From Ochrobactrum sp. CM-21-5 (GTDB lineage: Bacteria; Pseudomonadota; Alphaproteobacteria; Rhizobiales; Rhizobiaceae), in NCBI RefSeq assembly GCF_014253075.1, contig NZ_JACLZJ010000002.1, positions 310,001 to 374,000 of the forward strand: a DNA stretch of 64,000 nucleotides, in the 5' to 3' direction. The position numbers and the translations under genes were made by a program. Numbering within the stretch: position 1 is the stretch's first letter; every line of letters starts with the position of its first letter. The notes beneath the pieces are model-generated. The model saw only the letters and a program-made list of their open reading frames with translations. It had not been told where the DNA came from and ran no database searches. Below are positions 1-10,103 of the stretch, piece after piece.

Positions 1-1
1 C

Positions 2-883
2 GCAGCAGTGCAGCGCCATGCAAACATAGAGCGCATCACCGTGCCCGCAATCGAATATCGCCACAATGGCGATCATGTCACGATAACGCTGGCCGGCGGC
101 GATACGCTGCATGCGCGCCTTGTCGTGGCGGCGGACGGTCGCAATTCGACGGCGCGGGAAGCCGCAGGCATCCGCACGCGGCGCTGGAGCTATCCGCAAA
201 CCGCAGTGGTGCTTTCCTTCGCCCATACGGTCGATCACCAGAATATTTCGACAGAATTCCATACCGAGGAAGGACCGTTCACGCAGGTTCCGCTTAAGGG
301 AAAACGCTCCAGCCTTGTCTGGGTAGTCAATCCGCGTCGAGCCGAAGCCTTGCGTGCACTTGATGGTGCGGCACTGGCAACGCGCGTCGAGGACATGATG
401 CAATCCATGCTCGGGCAAATAACGGTGGAGGTTGGCCCGCAAGCCTGGCCGCTTTCCGGCCTTGTACCGCACGCCTTTGCCGCCAGACGCACAGTCCTGA
501 TCGGCGAAGCGGCCCATGTTTTCCCGCCAATCGGCGCGCAAGGCCTCAATCTCGGCTCACGCGATGTGGAAACCCTCGTCAAAGCCATTGAGAGCGATCC
601 CGTCGATCCGGGTTCAGACCGGGTGATCCGTGCCTATGACCGGGGTCGGCGACCGGACATTCTGGCACGCACCGGCTCTGTCGATGCGCTCAACCGTTCC
701 CTCCTCTCCTCCATGCTGCCAGCACAGATAGTGCGCGGCGTGGGGCTGGAGATGCTGCGCTCCTTTGCGCCGCTCAGGGCATTTTTCATGCGTGAAGGGC
801 TTCGCCCCGGCAGCGGATTCACGCATTTCCTGCCCAGCCTTCCACGCCTGCCGGAACGACAGAACGGCAACGCTGGAAAATAA
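2..883 (+). CDS. UbiH/UbiF/COQ6-family FAD monooxygenase (5' end cut by window)
   Basis: C-terminal part of a flavoprotein hydroxylase of the ubiquinone-biosynthesis type, which adds a ring hydroxyl to the quinone precursor at the inner membrane. The frame is open to the left edge, so the true start and the N-terminal FAD-binding GxGxxG motif lie outside the window. Visible are the mid-protein LVVAADGRNSTAR segment (the DG motif of this family) and the second FAD motif LIGEAAHVFPPIGAQGLNLG, which contacts the flavin ribityl chain. Family members are about 400 residues, so roughly the last 290 are present. Which ring position it hydroxylates cannot be read from the fragment. hspQ follows on the same strand after about 70 bases. 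Confidence 0.85.
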   Translation, partial: AAVQRHANIERITVPAIEYRHNGDHVTITLAGGDTLHARLVVAADGRNSTAREAAGIRTRRWSYPQTAVVLSFAHTVDHQNISTEFHTEEGPFTQVPLKGKRSSLVWVVNPRRAEALRALDGAALATRVEDMMQSMLGQITVEVGPQAWPLSGLVPHAFAARRTVLIGEAAHVFPPIGAQGLNLGSRDVETLVKAIESDPVDPGSDRVIRAYDRGRRPDILARTGSVDALNRSLLSSMLPAQIVRGVGLEMLRSFAPLRAFFMREGLRPGSGFTHFLPSLPRLPERQNGNAGK

Positions 884-954
884 CCGATCACCTGACAGAA
901 CTTCACGCTTCCCGCTGGCTTTAATTCGCCGGGCGGTGAACTACATTACGTCCC

Positions 955-1293
955 ATGGGTATGACACAAATAAAACACGCAAAATTTCAGATAGGCCAGG
1001 TCGTCAAACACCGGCTCTTTCCCTTCCGGGGTGTGATTTTCGACGTGGATCCGGAATTCGCCAATACAGAGGAATGGTATGAATCCATACCCGAGGATGC
1101 GCGCCCTCACCGCGATCAGCCCTTTTATCACCTTCTGGCCGAAAATGCGGAATCCGAATATGTCGCGTATGTCTCGGAACAAAATCTGTTGCCGGATTTA
1201 AGCGGCGAACCATTGCGCCATCCGCAAATCGACGAAATCTTCGACCGCCTCGATAATGGCAGCTATCGCGTCAAGCCGCAGCATTCGCACTGA
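955..1293 (+). CDS. hspQ: Heat shock protein HspQ (hemimethylated-DNA-binding YccV family)
   Basis: A 112-residue cytosolic protein of the HspQ/YccV family. In enterobacteria the family binds hemimethylated DNA and acts as a specificity factor for Lon protease. The family core is seen in KFQIGQVVKHRLFPFRGVIF near the N-terminus, DQPFYHLLAEN in the middle and the YVAYVSEQNLLPD segment. Length fits the family. ATG 955 could give way to the second Met two codons later. It stands alone between the ubiquinone hydroxylase gene and a converging IalB-like gene. Confidence 0.9.
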   Translation: MGMTQIKHAKFQIGQVVKHRLFPFRGVIFDVDPEFANTEEWYESIPEDARPHRDQPFYHLLAENAESEYVAYVSEQNLLPDLSGEPLRHPQIDEIFDRLDNGSYRVKPQHSH

Positions 1294-1326
1294 CCGCATG
1301 GAGCGACAAGCGATTTCTTAAAAGAA

Positions 1327-1349
1327 AAGGGGCGCTCGAGGCGCCCCTT
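1327..1349 (-). terminator. Rho-independent terminator of the IalB-family gene
   Basis: A 9-bp GC-rich perfect stem (aaggggcgc / gcgcccctt) with a 5-base loop. Read on the minus strand it is followed by TTTTCTTTT, so it serves the minus-strand gene just upstream. It may also block read-through from hspQ, but there is no T-run on the plus strand. Confidence 0.8.
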
Positions 1350-1374
1350 GAACTTTACCGTATGGAACTGCAAA

Positions 1375-1998
1375 TCAGTTTGCAGCGCCCTTGGCCTTAT
1401 CCTGTTCAGCCTTCATCTTGGCTTCGAATTCCTTCTGGCGCTTCTGAACGGCTTCCTGAAGTTCCTTCTGACGCTCTTCCAGTTCCGACTGCTTGAGAGC
1501 CGGACCGGTCAGGGCCTGCGAGAAGCCAGTAAGCGCAACCGGGATAGGGTTCGGCTTGTTCTGGTAATTGACGGAGGTAAGCGTCAGCTTGCCGCCCTTC
1601 TTGAGCGCGTTGGTCAAGTCGTCGGTCAGCGGCGCTTCCGCAATGCAGCGATCCGGGAAGCAGATGCCATATTCAAGCTTGACCGGCTTGTTGGTGTCGA
1701 TCTGGAGGCCGACGCCTGCCGGGATCAGACGACCGATCGGCACGGTGACTTGAAAAATCTTGCGATTGATCTTGCCCTTGATCTCGATGAGATTGACGGC
1801 GGTCAGCAACTGGCCGGAATCTGCCGTGACGATGTTCTGCGTATTGCAGATGTCGTTGTCTTCCTGCTTCGAGCAAACCTTGAACCAGCCCTGCGGCGGC
1901 TGCTGTGCTGATGCAGGCATCGTCGCGGAAGCAAGCAGGGCGAACGCGCCAGCGATTGCAGATGCGGCAGCGATTGTCTTCGTGCTGGTCATGATCAA
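1375..1998 (-). CDS. Invasion-associated locus B (IalB) family exported protein
   Basis: A 207-residue secreted protein. A signal peptide is clear: Lys-containing n-region, alanine-rich core (IAAASAIAGAFALLASATM) and an ASAQQ cleavage site near residue 32. The mature part has the IalB pattern, with two cysteines in FKVCSKQEDNDICNT and a second pair in YGICFPDRCIAEAP, probably disulphide-bonded in the periplasm. After about residue 165 a charged Lys/Glu/Gln-rich coiled-coil-like tail runs to the end. IalB proteins are linked to erythrocyte entry in Bartonella, but most rhizobial members have no proven role. ATG 1992 is an alternative start. Confidence 0.85.
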   Translation of the reverse strand: MIMTSTKTIAAASAIAGAFALLASATMPASAQQPPQGWFKVCSKQEDNDICNTQNIVTADSGQLLTAVNLIEIKGKINRKIFQVTVPIGRLIPAGVGLQIDTNKPVKLEYGICFPDRCIAEAPLTDDLTNALKKGGKLTLTSVNYQNKPNPIPVALTGFSQALTGPALKQSELEERQKELQEAVQKRQKEFEAKMKAEQDKAKGAAN

Positions 1999-2298
1999 CA
2001 GGTTCCTTTCAAAACTATGATCTTTAGTTCCCGTTCTCTGGTTTTGTCAGCGATAGACCGTCACTGGTTTGAAAATGCGGCAACAGCGTGACCTTTGAGA
2101 CCATCAATTCCAATCCGGCCCCAATCCGGGCCGGTGTTACAACGACTGCGGACATGAATCCAGAGAGCTTTCGTCATTCACGGGGCAGAATCCCTCAAAT
2201 TTTGTGTTTTAGCAGCCACTGTCGCCCGCCGGACACGCTCTTAATCCGCACATAATGTAGGTTCATGCTAGTTTATCCAACGATTCGACATTCAGTCG
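1999..2298. other. Divergent intergenic region, IalB-like / YejA-like
   Basis: About 300 bases between two divergent genes, so it should carry both promoters. I see no convincing ORF, RNA gene, repeat or terminator. A short inverted motif (ggccccaatccgggcc, near 2117) is the only structure noticed and has no assigned role. Confidence 0.5.
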
Positions 2299-4191
2299 AT
2301 GCAAATCATCACAGATATTTACAATGGACGCGTGAAGTTGAACTGTTTGATTGCTCTTCTCCGCAGAACAGCCCTCTCAACAGCGCTCTGCGGCCTCATC
2401 GGAGCTGCGCTTGCCTGTCTGCCTGCCCAAGCGGCTGATACCGCCCCGGATTACGCGCTTTCCATGCATGGCGACGTGGCCCTGCCTGCCGGTTTTACCC
2501 ATTTTCCTTACGCCGATCCCGACGCACCCAAAGGCGGCGCGCTGAAAATGGGTGTCGTAGGCACCTTCGATAGCCTCAACCCATTTGTACTGAAAAGCAT
2601 GCGTACCACCGCACGCGGCCTGTTCGGCGATATCGATCTGGGGAATATGGTCTATGAAACGCTGATGCAGCGCTCGCGTGACGAACCATTCACGCTGTAT
2701 CCGCTGCTGGCTGAAAAAGTCGCGACCGATCCCGACCGCAAATGGGTGGAATTCACGCTCGATCCAAACGCGAAATGGTCGGATGGCACGCCGGTCACGG
2801 TGGACGACATCCTCTTCACCTACGATATCCTGACCGAAAAGGGCCGCCCGCCCTATAATAACCGCATGAGCCGGATCGAGCGGATCGAAAAGACCGGCGA
2901 ACGCTCAGTGCGCTTCGTCTTCAACGACAAGTCCGACCGCGAATTTCCGCTGCTGATCGCGGCCTCGATGCCAGTGTTGCCCAAACATGCCATCGACCGC
3001 GAGATCTTCGGCAACTCCACCTTGAAGCCACCTGTCGGCAGCGGCCCTTATCTTGTATCCGCCGTACAGCCGGGGCAGCGCATCGTCTACAAGCGCAATC
3101 CCGATTACTGGGGCAAGGACCTGCCTGCGCGGCGCGGTTTCGATAATTTCGACACGCTCAGCATCGAATATTACCGCAACGAAACCTCGCTGTTCGAATC
3201 GTTCAAGAAGGGTCTTCTCGATATCTTTATCGAAGCCAACCCCACGCGCTGGGAAAAGCTTTATGGCTTTCCCGCCGTCAGGGAAGGCAGGGTCGTCAAG
3301 GAGAGTTTCGAAAAAGGCACGCCCGCCAATATGTTGGGTTTTGTCTTCAACACGCGGCGTCCAGTGTTCGAGGACCGTCGCGTGCGGCAGGCGCTGGGCC
3401 TTCTGTTCGATTTCGAATGGGCGAACCGCAATCTGTTTGCCGGTCAGTACAAGCGCACGCAAAGCTTCTGGGAGGGTTCGGAACTGTCTTCGGTGGGCAA
3501 GCCTGCCGATGCACGCGAAAAGGAACTGCTTGCGCCTTTCCCCGAAGCGGTGCGCGAGGACGTGATGAACGGTACCTGGCACCCGCCCGTAACCGATGGC
3601 AGTGGCCATGACCGGACACCAGCCAAAAAGGCCCACGACCTTCTGGAAGAAGCGGGCTTTCGTATTGAAAACGGCCGGGCTCTGGGGCCTGATGGAAAAC
3701 CGCTTTCATTCGAAATCATGACGCGCTCGCCGGATGAAGAAAAGGTTGCCCTCGCCTATAAGCGCAATCTGGCGCGGCTCGGCATTACTGCCGAAATCCG
3801 GTCGGCGGATGACGCCCAATACCAGCAGCGACTGCAAACCTACGATTACGACATGATTCTCGGCGCGCTGTCCGGTTCTCTTTCACCTGGCAACGAACAA
3901 TGGCGGCGCTGGGGTTCCGCTTCCCGCGATGTGCAGGGCAGCTTCAATTATCCCGGCGTTGCCGACCCAGCGGTGGATGCGATGATCGAGGCGTTGCTTG
4001 CCGCCCGCAGCCGGCCGGAGTTCGTAAGTGCCGTGCGTGCACTCGACCGCGTGCTGATATCGGGCGATTATTACATTCCTCTCTATCACCTGCCCTATCA
4101 ATGGGTAGCGCGGTGGAACCGGATCGGCCACCCGGAAAGGACCTCCCTCTACGGCTACCAACTGCCGACATGGTGGCAGGCGAAACAATGA
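2299..4191 (+). CDS. Periplasmic extracellular solute-binding protein family 5, YejA-like
   Basis: A 630-residue oligopeptide-binding component of an ABC importer. The N-terminus has a signal peptide (hydrophobic TALSTALCGLIGAALACL followed by PAQAAD). The mature start FPYADPDAPKGGALKMG followed by GTFDSLNPF is the signature that separates YejA from OppA/DppA. WSDGTPVTVDDILFTYDIL is the family 5 SBP motif, and DRRVRQALGLLFDFEWAN also matches YejA. No permease or ATPase genes flank it, so it must work with components encoded elsewhere. The start is uncertain: ATG 2299 gives a long n-region, while GTG 2332 gives a more typical signal peptide. Confidence 0.88.
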   Translation: MQIITDIYNGRVKLNCLIALLRRTALSTALCGLIGAALACLPAQAADTAPDYALSMHGDVALPAGFTHFPYADPDAPKGGALKMGVVGTFDSLNPFVLKSMRTTARGLFGDIDLGNMVYETLMQRSRDEPFTLYPLLAEKVATDPDRKWVEFTLDPNAKWSDGTPVTVDDILFTYDILTEKGRPPYNNRMSRIERIEKTGERSVRFVFNDKSDREFPLLIAASMPVLPKHAIDREIFGNSTLKPPVGSGPYLVSAVQPGQRIVYKRNPDYWGKDLPARRGFDNFDTLSIEYYRNETSLFESFKKGLLDIFIEANPTRWEKLYGFPAVREGRVVKESFEKGTPANMLGFVFNTRRPVFEDRRVRQALGLLFDFEWANRNLFAGQYKRTQSFWEGSELSSVGKPADAREKELLAPFPEAVREDVMNGTWHPPVTDGSGHDRTPAKKAHDLLEEAGFRIENGRALGPDGKPLSFEIMTRSPDEEKVALAYKRNLARLGITAEIRSADDAQYQQRLQTYDYDMILGALSGSLSPGNEQWRRWGSASRDVQGSFNYPGVADPAVDAMIEALLAARSRPEFVSAVRALDRVLISGDYYIPLYHLPYQWVARWNRIGHPERTSLYGYQLPTWWQAKQ

Positions 4192-4293
4192 TGCGGTTTT
4201 TGATTCCGTCGTAATTCGCCCTACATGCTTTCGCTATAAGATATGGAATAAAGCAGAAGGCCGCACGCCTTCCTGCATTCTGATGGAGCCCCT

Positions 4294-4968
4294 ATGACCG
4301 CCAGAAAGATCACCATTGATGTCGTTTCGGATGTCGTGTGCCCGTGGTGCTTCCTCGGACGCAAGCGTCTTGAAAACGCGCTTGCGATAGTGCCGGAGGT
4401 GGACGCCGAAATTCGCTGGCGTCCGTATCAGCTAGACCCATCCTTGCCGGCGCATGGCAAGGACCGGCAGGTCTATATGCGTGAGAAATTCGGCACCGGC
4501 TCCAAGATCGACGACATTCACAAACAACTGAACGAGCTTGGCGAAGAAAACGGTATCATCTTCGATTTTGAAGCCATCACCCGTGCGCCGAATACGCTGG
4601 ACGCACACCGTGTCATTCACTGGGCGGCGCAGGCCGCTTCCGGCACTCAGGACAAACTGGTGGGCGCGCTGTTTTCGCTCTATTTCGAGCAGGGGCAGGA
4701 TATCGGCGACCATGAAGTACTGGTCGATGCCGCCGCAAGTGTCGGCATGGACGGCGCAGTCGTCGCCCGCCTGTTGCAGAGCGAGGCCGACAAGGCGACA
4801 ATTCGCGAAGAAATCGACACGGCCAACCGTATAGGCGTGCGCGGTGTACCCTGTTTCATCATAGACCAGAAATATGCCGTCATGGGTGCGCAAACCGCCG
4901 ATGTTCTCGCCGACGCCATCCGCCAGACGGCGGAAGGTTTCGAGCCGGGGATTGCGGAAGATCGGTGA
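4294..4968 (+). CDS. DsbA-family oxidoreductase, FrnE-like
   Basis: A 224-residue thioredoxin-fold protein of the DsbA/FrnE type. The redox motif CPWC is at residues 16-19 (SDVVCPWCFLGRKR). The insertion between motif and C-terminal thioredoxin half is helical, as in DsbA. The cis-Pro loop is seen in RGVPCFIIDQKYAVMGAQ. There is no signal peptide, so it is cytosolic like FrnE and 2-hydroxychromene-2-carboxylate isomerase relatives. The substrate is unknown. It stands alone after the YejA-like gene. Confidence 0.87.
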   Translation: MTARKITIDVVSDVVCPWCFLGRKRLENALAIVPEVDAEIRWRPYQLDPSLPAHGKDRQVYMREKFGTGSKIDDIHKQLNELGEENGIIFDFEAITRAPNTLDAHRVIHWAAQAASGTQDKLVGALFSLYFEQGQDIGDHEVLVDAAASVGMDGAVVARLLQSEADKATIREEIDTANRIGVRGVPCFIIDQKYAVMGAQTADVLADAIRQTAEGFEPGIAEDR

Positions 4969-5013
4969 TATAATAGCTGGCAGGGTTTGACTGCCTTGGA
5001 AAATGGAGGGGGC

Positions 5014-5616
5014 ATGTCTTTCGTAGCGGGATCCAACGGTTATCAGGAGAATGCGGCTGTTCTTGCCGATCAATACGAGAGCATCACCTTTGAGCAGGTT
5101 CACCGCGATGTGCTGCATCTTTTCCCAACTGCATCGTGCAATGTACTTGATATAGGAGCAGGCTCGGGGCGTGACGCTGCTGCTCTGGCGAAGCGTGGGC
5201 ATCGCGTTACTGCCGCTGAACCGACCGATGCACTTCGCGATCATGGGCAAACCATCCATGGCGACGTGCCGATCCAGTGGGTCAATGACGCCCTGCCCGA
5301 CCTTGCTGTCATATGCGAGAGCGGTGAACAGTTCGATCTCATCTTGCTGACAGCTGTCTGGATGCACCTCGATGCAGACGAGCGCAGCCAGGCAATGATG
5401 CGCACTGCATCACTCCTCTCACCCGGCGGTAAAGTGGTCATGTCGTTGCGGCACGGGCCAGTCCCGGAAGGACGTCGTATGTTCGACATCTCCGCGCAGG
5501 AAACTTCGGAATTAGGCCAACAGCATGGTCTGATTGACGTGTTTTATTGTGCACGGGAAGACATGCTTGGACGAGAAGATGTGCAGTGGAGCTTTCTCTG
5601 TCTCCAAAAACCATAA
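5014..5616 (+). CDS. Class I SAM-dependent methyltransferase
   Basis: A 200-residue Rossmann-fold methyltransferase. Motif I is NVLDIGAGSGRDAAALAKRG with the acidic post-I residue in VTAAEPTDAL, and DLILLTAVWMHLDADER is the motif-IV region. I chose ATG 5014 because a strong ribosome site (tggaggggg) lies just upstream. The longer frame begins with a TTG at 4987 that has no such site. The substrate cannot be deduced. The gene converges on a GNAT gene, with stops only a few bases apart. Confidence 0.8.
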   Translation: MSFVAGSNGYQENAAVLADQYESITFEQVHRDVLHLFPTASCNVLDIGAGSGRDAAALAKRGHRVTAAEPTDALRDHGQTIHGDVPIQWVNDALPDLAVICESGEQFDLILLTAVWMHLDADERSQAMMRTASLLSPGGKVVMSLRHGPVPEGRRMFDISAQETSELGQQHGLIDVFYCAREDMLGREDVQWSFLCLQKP

Positions 5617-5619
5617 ACC

Positions 5620-6126
5620 TCACCTGACGGGAGGAATATGATAAACAACCGAACTGTATTTCGGATGTTCCTGTTTGTCTTTTATTTTCCCACCATACGC
5701 TTCGGCAATTCGTCTACTTGCCACGTTCTCTTCGGCAACCGGATATACGAAATAGTCAATTTCCGTGCATTTGCTTGCCCAAGTTGTTACCGCCCCGATC
5801 AATTCCCGGCCATATCCCATCCCATGCATGTCCTGCCGAAGCCAAATGCCGAGTTCCGGTGTGGTGGATTGCAATGCATGAAGCCCAACGATTCCGACGA
5901 AACGGGCCGTTTTACCACCACGTGCGACCAGATGAACGTCAGTCAACTCCGCGAGTGACGACAGCCAGCTTCGCCAGATTTCTTCAAAGTCGATTAAAAT
6001 TGCAGGCGGATCCCAAGCCATAAATCGGGTTATCTCCGGAGAGATGCTGGCGAATATATCGGAGGCATCGGCTTCGGCGAACGGCCTTATGATGGTTCGT
6101 GTCGAGATGATTTCAATGTCGGGCAT
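5620..6126 (-). CDS. GNAT N-acetyltransferase, RimJ/RimL type
   Basis: A 168-residue acetyltransferase. The order of motifs fits the RimJ/RimL branch of the GNAT fold: an N-terminal strand with TIIRPFAEADASDIF, a central FVGIVGLHAL strand, the acetyl-CoA loop LRQDMHGMGYGRELIGAV, and a C-terminal VASRRIAEAYGG helix. Related proteins acetylate protein N-termini or small molecules, and the substrate here is unknown. It lies immediately downstream of mfd on the same strand (about 15 bases apart), so co-transcription is likely. Confidence 0.82.
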   Translation of the reverse strand: MPDIEIISTRTIIRPFAEADASDIFASISPEITRFMAWDPPAILIDFEEIWRSWLSSLAELTDVHLVARGGKTARFVGIVGLHALQSTTPELGIWLRQDMHGMGYGRELIGAVTTWASKCTEIDYFVYPVAEENVASRRIAEAYGGKIKDKQEHPKYSSVVYHIPPVR

Positions 6127-6141
6127 TGATAATATCCGCCC

Positions 6142-9100
6142 TCACACAGCCGCGATCTTCGCAAGCTGTGTCATGACGACCGCTGAGCCGTTGAGGCGCT
6201 TTTCCGGTGTCGGCCAGTCGCGGATGAACACGATGCTCTGGTCCGGCCTGATCTTCGCCATGGAACCCTGCTCGCCGATCATCTTCACCAGCCCGACCGG
6301 GTTGGCGAAGGTCGCGTGGCGGAACTGGATGACCACGCCCTTCGGACCGGCATCGAGCTTCTCGACATTAGCTCTGCGGCACAGCGCCTTGATAAAGACG
6401 ATCTTGAGCAGGTGCTGCACTTCGTCCGGCATTGGACCGAAACGGTCGATCAATTCCGCGCCAAAGGCGTCGATGTCCTGCGGTTCCTCCAGATCGGCGA
6501 GGCGACGATAAAGACCAAGGCGCAATTGCAGGTCGGGCACATAGGTTTCCGGGATCATGACCGCCGTACCGATCGCAATCTGCGGCGACCATTGGCTGTC
6601 TTCCACTTCGCCGGAGCCTTTGAGCGTTGCAACCGCCTCTTCCAGCATCTGCTGGTAAAGCTCGAAGCCCACTTCCTTGATATGGCCGGATTGTTCTTCA
6701 CCAAGCAGGTTGCCCGCACCGCGAATATCCATATCGTGGCTTGCAAGCTGGAAGCCCGCGCCGAGCGTATCGAGCGATTGCAGCACTTTCAGGCGGCGCT
6801 CCGCTGTCTGCGTCAACATCTTGCCTGCTGGAAGTGTGAACAGCGCAAAAGCGCGCTGCTTGGAACGGCCTACACGTCCGCGCAACTGATAAAGCTGCGC
6901 CAGGCCGAACATATCGGCGCGATGCACGATCATCGTGTTGGCGGTTGGAATATCGAGACCCGATTCCACGATGGTCGTGGACAAAAGCACATCATACTGC
7001 CCGTCATAGAAGGCGTTCATGATGTCATCGAGCATGCCCGGTGCCATCTGGCCGTGGGCGACGGCCACTTTCAATTCCGGTACATGGGCTTGCAGGAACT
7101 CCTGAATTTCGGTCAGGTCCGCAATGCGCGGGACAACATAGAAGCTCTGGCCGCCGCGATAGCGCTCGCGCAGCAGCGTTTCGCGGATCACGAGTGGATC
7201 GAAAGGCGAAACGAATGTGCGCACCGCCATGCGATCCACCGGCGGCGTGGTGATGAGCGACAGTTCGCGCACGCCCGTCAGGGCAAGCTGCAAGGTGCGC
7301 GGGATCGGCGTGGCCGAAAGTGTGAGCACATGAACGTCGGATTTCAGATCCTTCAGCCGTTCCTTGTGCTTGACGCCGAAATGCTGCTCCTCATCGATGA
7401 TGAGCAAGCCAAGATTCTTGAACTTGATCGAATTGCCAAGCAGTGCGTGGGTGCCGACGACGATATCGACCGTGCCTTCTTCCAGCCCTTTCTTGTTTGC
7501 AGCGAGCTCCTTGGCGCCAACGAGGCGCGAAGCATGCGCGATATTAATCGGCAGGCCGTGAAAACGGTTGGAAAAGGTCTTGAAATGCTGGCGGGAAAGC
7601 AGCGTGGTCGGCACGACCACCGCCACCTGAACGCCGTTCATGGCCGCGATGAAGGCCGCACGCAGCGCCACTTCGGTCTTACCGAAGCCGACATCGCCGC
7701 AAATCAGGCGATCCATCGGCTTGCCTTCGGCGAGATCGTCCGCGACAGCGTCGATAGCCGTCAGCTGGTCTTCCGTCTCATCATAAGGGAAGCGCGCGGA
7801 AAATTCGGCATAGAGACCGTCCGGCGGCGTCATCACCGGCGCGCCGCGCATCTGGCGTTCGGCGGCAATCTGGATCAGGTGTCCGGCAATTTCGAGCAGG
7901 CGCTTCTTGAGTTTGGCCTTGCGCGCCTGCCATGCGCCGCCGCCAAGCTTGTCCAGAACCGCGTCCGACCCTTCCGAACCGTAACGCGACAAAAGCTCGA
8001 TATTCTCGACCGGCAGGAACAGACGATCATCGCCCGCATAATGGATTTCAAGACAATCGTGCGGCGCGCCCGCAGCCGTAATGGTCTTGAGGCCGACGAA
8101 GCGCCCGATACCGTGATCGACATGGACGACGATATCGCCAGCGTTGAGTGCAGCGACCTCCGAGATGAAATCCTGATCACGCTTGCGCCGCTTGGAGCGG
8201 CGAATAAGCCGATCACCCAGAATATCCTGCTCGGCAACAACAACGAGATCGCCCGCATCGAAGCCATTTTCAACGGCCAGAACCGCTGCCGTGATCTTGT
8301 CACGCGACAGCGCCTTGACAGTGGAAAGCCGATCCACTGTCTCGATCTTCTCAAGGCCGTGCTCGTCCAGCACCTGAAGCAGACGGTCCAGCGAGCCTTC
8401 TGACCAGGCTGCAACCAGAACTTTTTTGCCAGCCGCGCGCAGTTCCGCAACATGCTTCACCACGGCTTCAAAAAGATTCACGTCGGTTGCGGCGCGCTCT
8501 TCGGCAAAACTGCGCCCCGCGTGGACATTGGCATTGACGACCTTACGGCCCGTCACTTCCGGCGTACTGAAAGGCGTCAGATCGATACGCACACCCATCG
8601 CCGAGGCGAGTTGTTCAACGTCCGCCGGCGAAAGATAAAGCGTCTCCGGCTTCACCGGCTTGTAGGGCACGGCTTCGCTGCCGGGCTCCTTGCCTTCGGC
8701 CTGGCGCAGGCGCGATTCGTAATGATCCACAACCATGGTGTGACGCTCGGTCAGCGCCTCGTGCACCAGATGGTCGAACACAACCGGCATCCCGCCCGCA
8801 TGGTCGAATACCGTCTCCAGACGGTCATAGAAAAGCGGCAGCCAGTGCTCCATGCCCGCAAAACGACGGCCTTCGCTGATCGCCTGATAAAGCGCATCGT
8901 CGCGCTGTGGCGCACCGAACATGGCCACATAATTCTTGCGGAAACGGCTGATCATATCAGGCGAAAGGGTGATTTCGCTCATTGGCTGGAGCACGAATTC
9001 CTTGCGCGTTCCGGTGGTGCGCTGCGACGCCGGATCGAAAGCGCGGATCGTTTCCAGCGTATCGCCAAAGAAATCGAGCCGCAGCGGCTCTTCCGCGCCC

Positions 9101-9654
9101 GGCGCGTAAAGATCGAGAATGCCGCCACGCACCGCGAATTCGCCGATGTCGCGCACGGTCGAGACACGCTCGAATCCGTTGCGTTCAAGCCGCGAAGCCA
9201 GATCGTTCATATTGAGCTGGTTGCCCGGACGCGCGGAAATCACCTGCTCTTCTATCGCCGCCTGCGGCGGCAGCTTCTGCAAAATCGCATTGGCCGTGGT
9301 CAGGATGATTGACGGGTGCGGCGATTTCTTCAACGCCGCAAGTGCACTTAACGCGGCAAGCCTGCGTGCCGACGCATCCGCGCCCGGCGACACGCGGTCA
9401 TAAGGCAGGCAATCCCAGGCTGGCAAATGCAGAACAGGCAGGTCGGGCGCAACGAAGCTCAGCACCTGTTCCAGATCGGCAATGCGCTGTCCGTCGCGCA
9501 CGATATACATGATTGGCCCGCGCTCGCCGATCTCGTCCACCAGACGCGCAAGGCAGAATGCCTCGAAACCGTCGGCAACGCCGTCGATCACGATATGGCG
9601 ACTCACACCGGCGGCTATGATGGGCTTAAGACCTAATTTGCTGAAAACGGGCAT
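6142..9654 (-). CDS. mfd: Transcription-repair coupling factor Mfd
   Basis: A 1170-residue DNA translocase that removes RNA polymerase stalled at lesions and recruits UvrA. Domains follow the family order: UvrB-homology N-terminal region ([39 protein letters not shown]), CarD-like RNA-polymerase-interaction domain ([17 protein letters not shown], near residue 500), then RecG-like SF2 motor with Walker [15 protein letters not shown], Walker [12 protein letters not shown], motif [14 protein letters not shown] and motif [11 protein letters not shown], and finally the TRCF C-terminal domain. Length is normal. sdhE lies directly upstream on the same strand. Confidence 0.97.
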   Translation of the reverse strand: MPVFSKLGLKPIIAAGVSRHIVIDGVADGFEAFCLARLVDEIGERGPIMYIVRDGQRIADLEQVLSFVAPDLPVLHLPAWDCLPYDRVSPGADASARRLAALSALAALKKSPHPSIILTTANAILQKLPPQAAIEEQVISARPGNQLNMNDLASRLERNGFERVSTVRDIGEFAVRGGILDLYAPGAEEPLRLDFFGDTLETIRAFDPASQRTTGTRKEFVLQPMSEITLSPDMISRFRKNYVAMFGAPQRDDALYQAISEGRRFAGMEHWLPLFYDRLETVFDHAGGMPVVFDHLVHEALTERHTMVVDHYESRLRQAEGKEPGSEAVPYKPVKPETLYLSPADVEQLASAMGVRIDLTPFSTPEVTGRKVVNANVHAGRSFAEERAATDVNLFEAVVKHVAELRAAGKKVLVAAWSEGSLDRLLQVLDEHGLEKIETVDRLSTVKALSRDKITAAVLAVENGFDAGDLVVVAEQDILGDRLIRRSKRRKRDQDFISEVAALNAGDIVVHVDHGIGRFVGLKTITAAGAPHDCLEIHYAGDDRLFLPVENIELLSRYGSEGSDAVLDKLGGGAWQARKAKLKKRLLEIAGHLIQIAAERQMRGAPVMTPPDGLYAEFSARFPYDETEDQLTAIDAVADDLAEGKPMDRLICGDVGFGKTEVALRAAFIAAMNGVQVAVVVPTTLLSRQHFKTFSNRFHGLPINIAHASRLVGAKELAANKKGLEEGTVDIVVGTHALLGNSIKFKNLGLLIIDEEQHFGVKHKERLKDLKSDVHVLTLSATPIPRTLQLALTGVRELSLITTPPVDRMAVRTFVSPFDPLVIRETLLRERYRGGQSFYVVPRIADLTEIQEFLQAHVPELKVAVAHGQMAPGMLDDIMNAFYDGQYDVLLSTTIVESGLDIPTANTMIVHRADMFGLAQLYQLRGRVGRSKQRAFALFTLPAGKMLTQTAERRLKVLQSLDTLGAGFQLASHDMDIRGAGNLLGEEQSGHIKEVGFELYQQMLEEAVATLKGSGEVEDSQWSPQIAIGTAVMIPETYVPDLQLRLGLYRRLADLEEPQDIDAFGAELIDRFGPMPDEVQHLLKIVFIKALCRRANVEKLDAGPKGVVIQFRHATFANPVGLVKMIGEQGSMAKIRPDQSIVFIRDWPTPEKRLNGSAVVMTQLAKIAAV

Positions 9655-9665
9655 GAGGCTCTATC

Positions 9666-9953
9666 TTAGAATTCTATGCGGTCGCGGAAGGCGACAATAT
9701 CGCGGAAAAGCGGCGTATCATATTCGGCCGGAATCGGGCTTTCACCCGTCACCCACTTCAGAAGATCGCGATCCAGCACCTCGAGAATATGCTCGAACTC
9801 GTCGAGCTGCGGATCGGTGAAGCCTGCAAGATACGCATCTGCATACTGGCCAAGGATCAGGTCCATCTCACGCATACCGCGATGCCAGGCGCGAAACAGA
9901 AGCTTGCGACGCCTTACATCGAGATTTTCCGTCGCAAGTGTGCTGCCAGTCAT
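9666..9953 (-). CDS. sdhE: FAD assembly factor SdhE (YgfY family)
   Basis: About 95 residues. SdhE promotes covalent FAD attachment to SdhA of succinate dehydrogenase. The signature RRRKLLFRAWHRGMREMDLI includes the RG pair of the RGxxE motif, with Met-Arg between Gly and Glu, followed by DPQLDEFEHILEVLDRDLLK. The start at 9953 (MTGST) is preferred over the longer frame to 9998, whose first residues look non-coding. It is tightly placed upstream of mfd on the same strand and divergent from recG, an arrangement I recall from other Rhizobiales. Confidence 0.9.
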   Translation of the reverse strand: MTGSTLATENLDVRRRKLLFRAWHRGMREMDLILGQYADAYLAGFTDPQLDEFEHILEVLDRDLLKWVTGESPIPAEYDTPLFRDIVAFRDRIEF

Positions 9954-10103
9954 TGTTTCGAGGCTCCAATTATAAAATCCGAAGCCGGTATATAGCATCT
10001 GTTGCCGATGTGGGAACCTGTTTCCTGAACGAGAACAAAAAGAGCACAGAAACTTTCGCCCCCGGACTTGCGTCGGACGGCGAAGCAGTTAAAGCTCCGC
10101 ATC

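Noticed and set aside
6316-8403. A 695-codon frame antisense to mfd
   Set aside because: It lies fully inside the mfd gene on the other strand. Its composition is Arg/His/Gln-rich, as expected of a shadow frame in GC-rich DNA, and it has no ribosome site.
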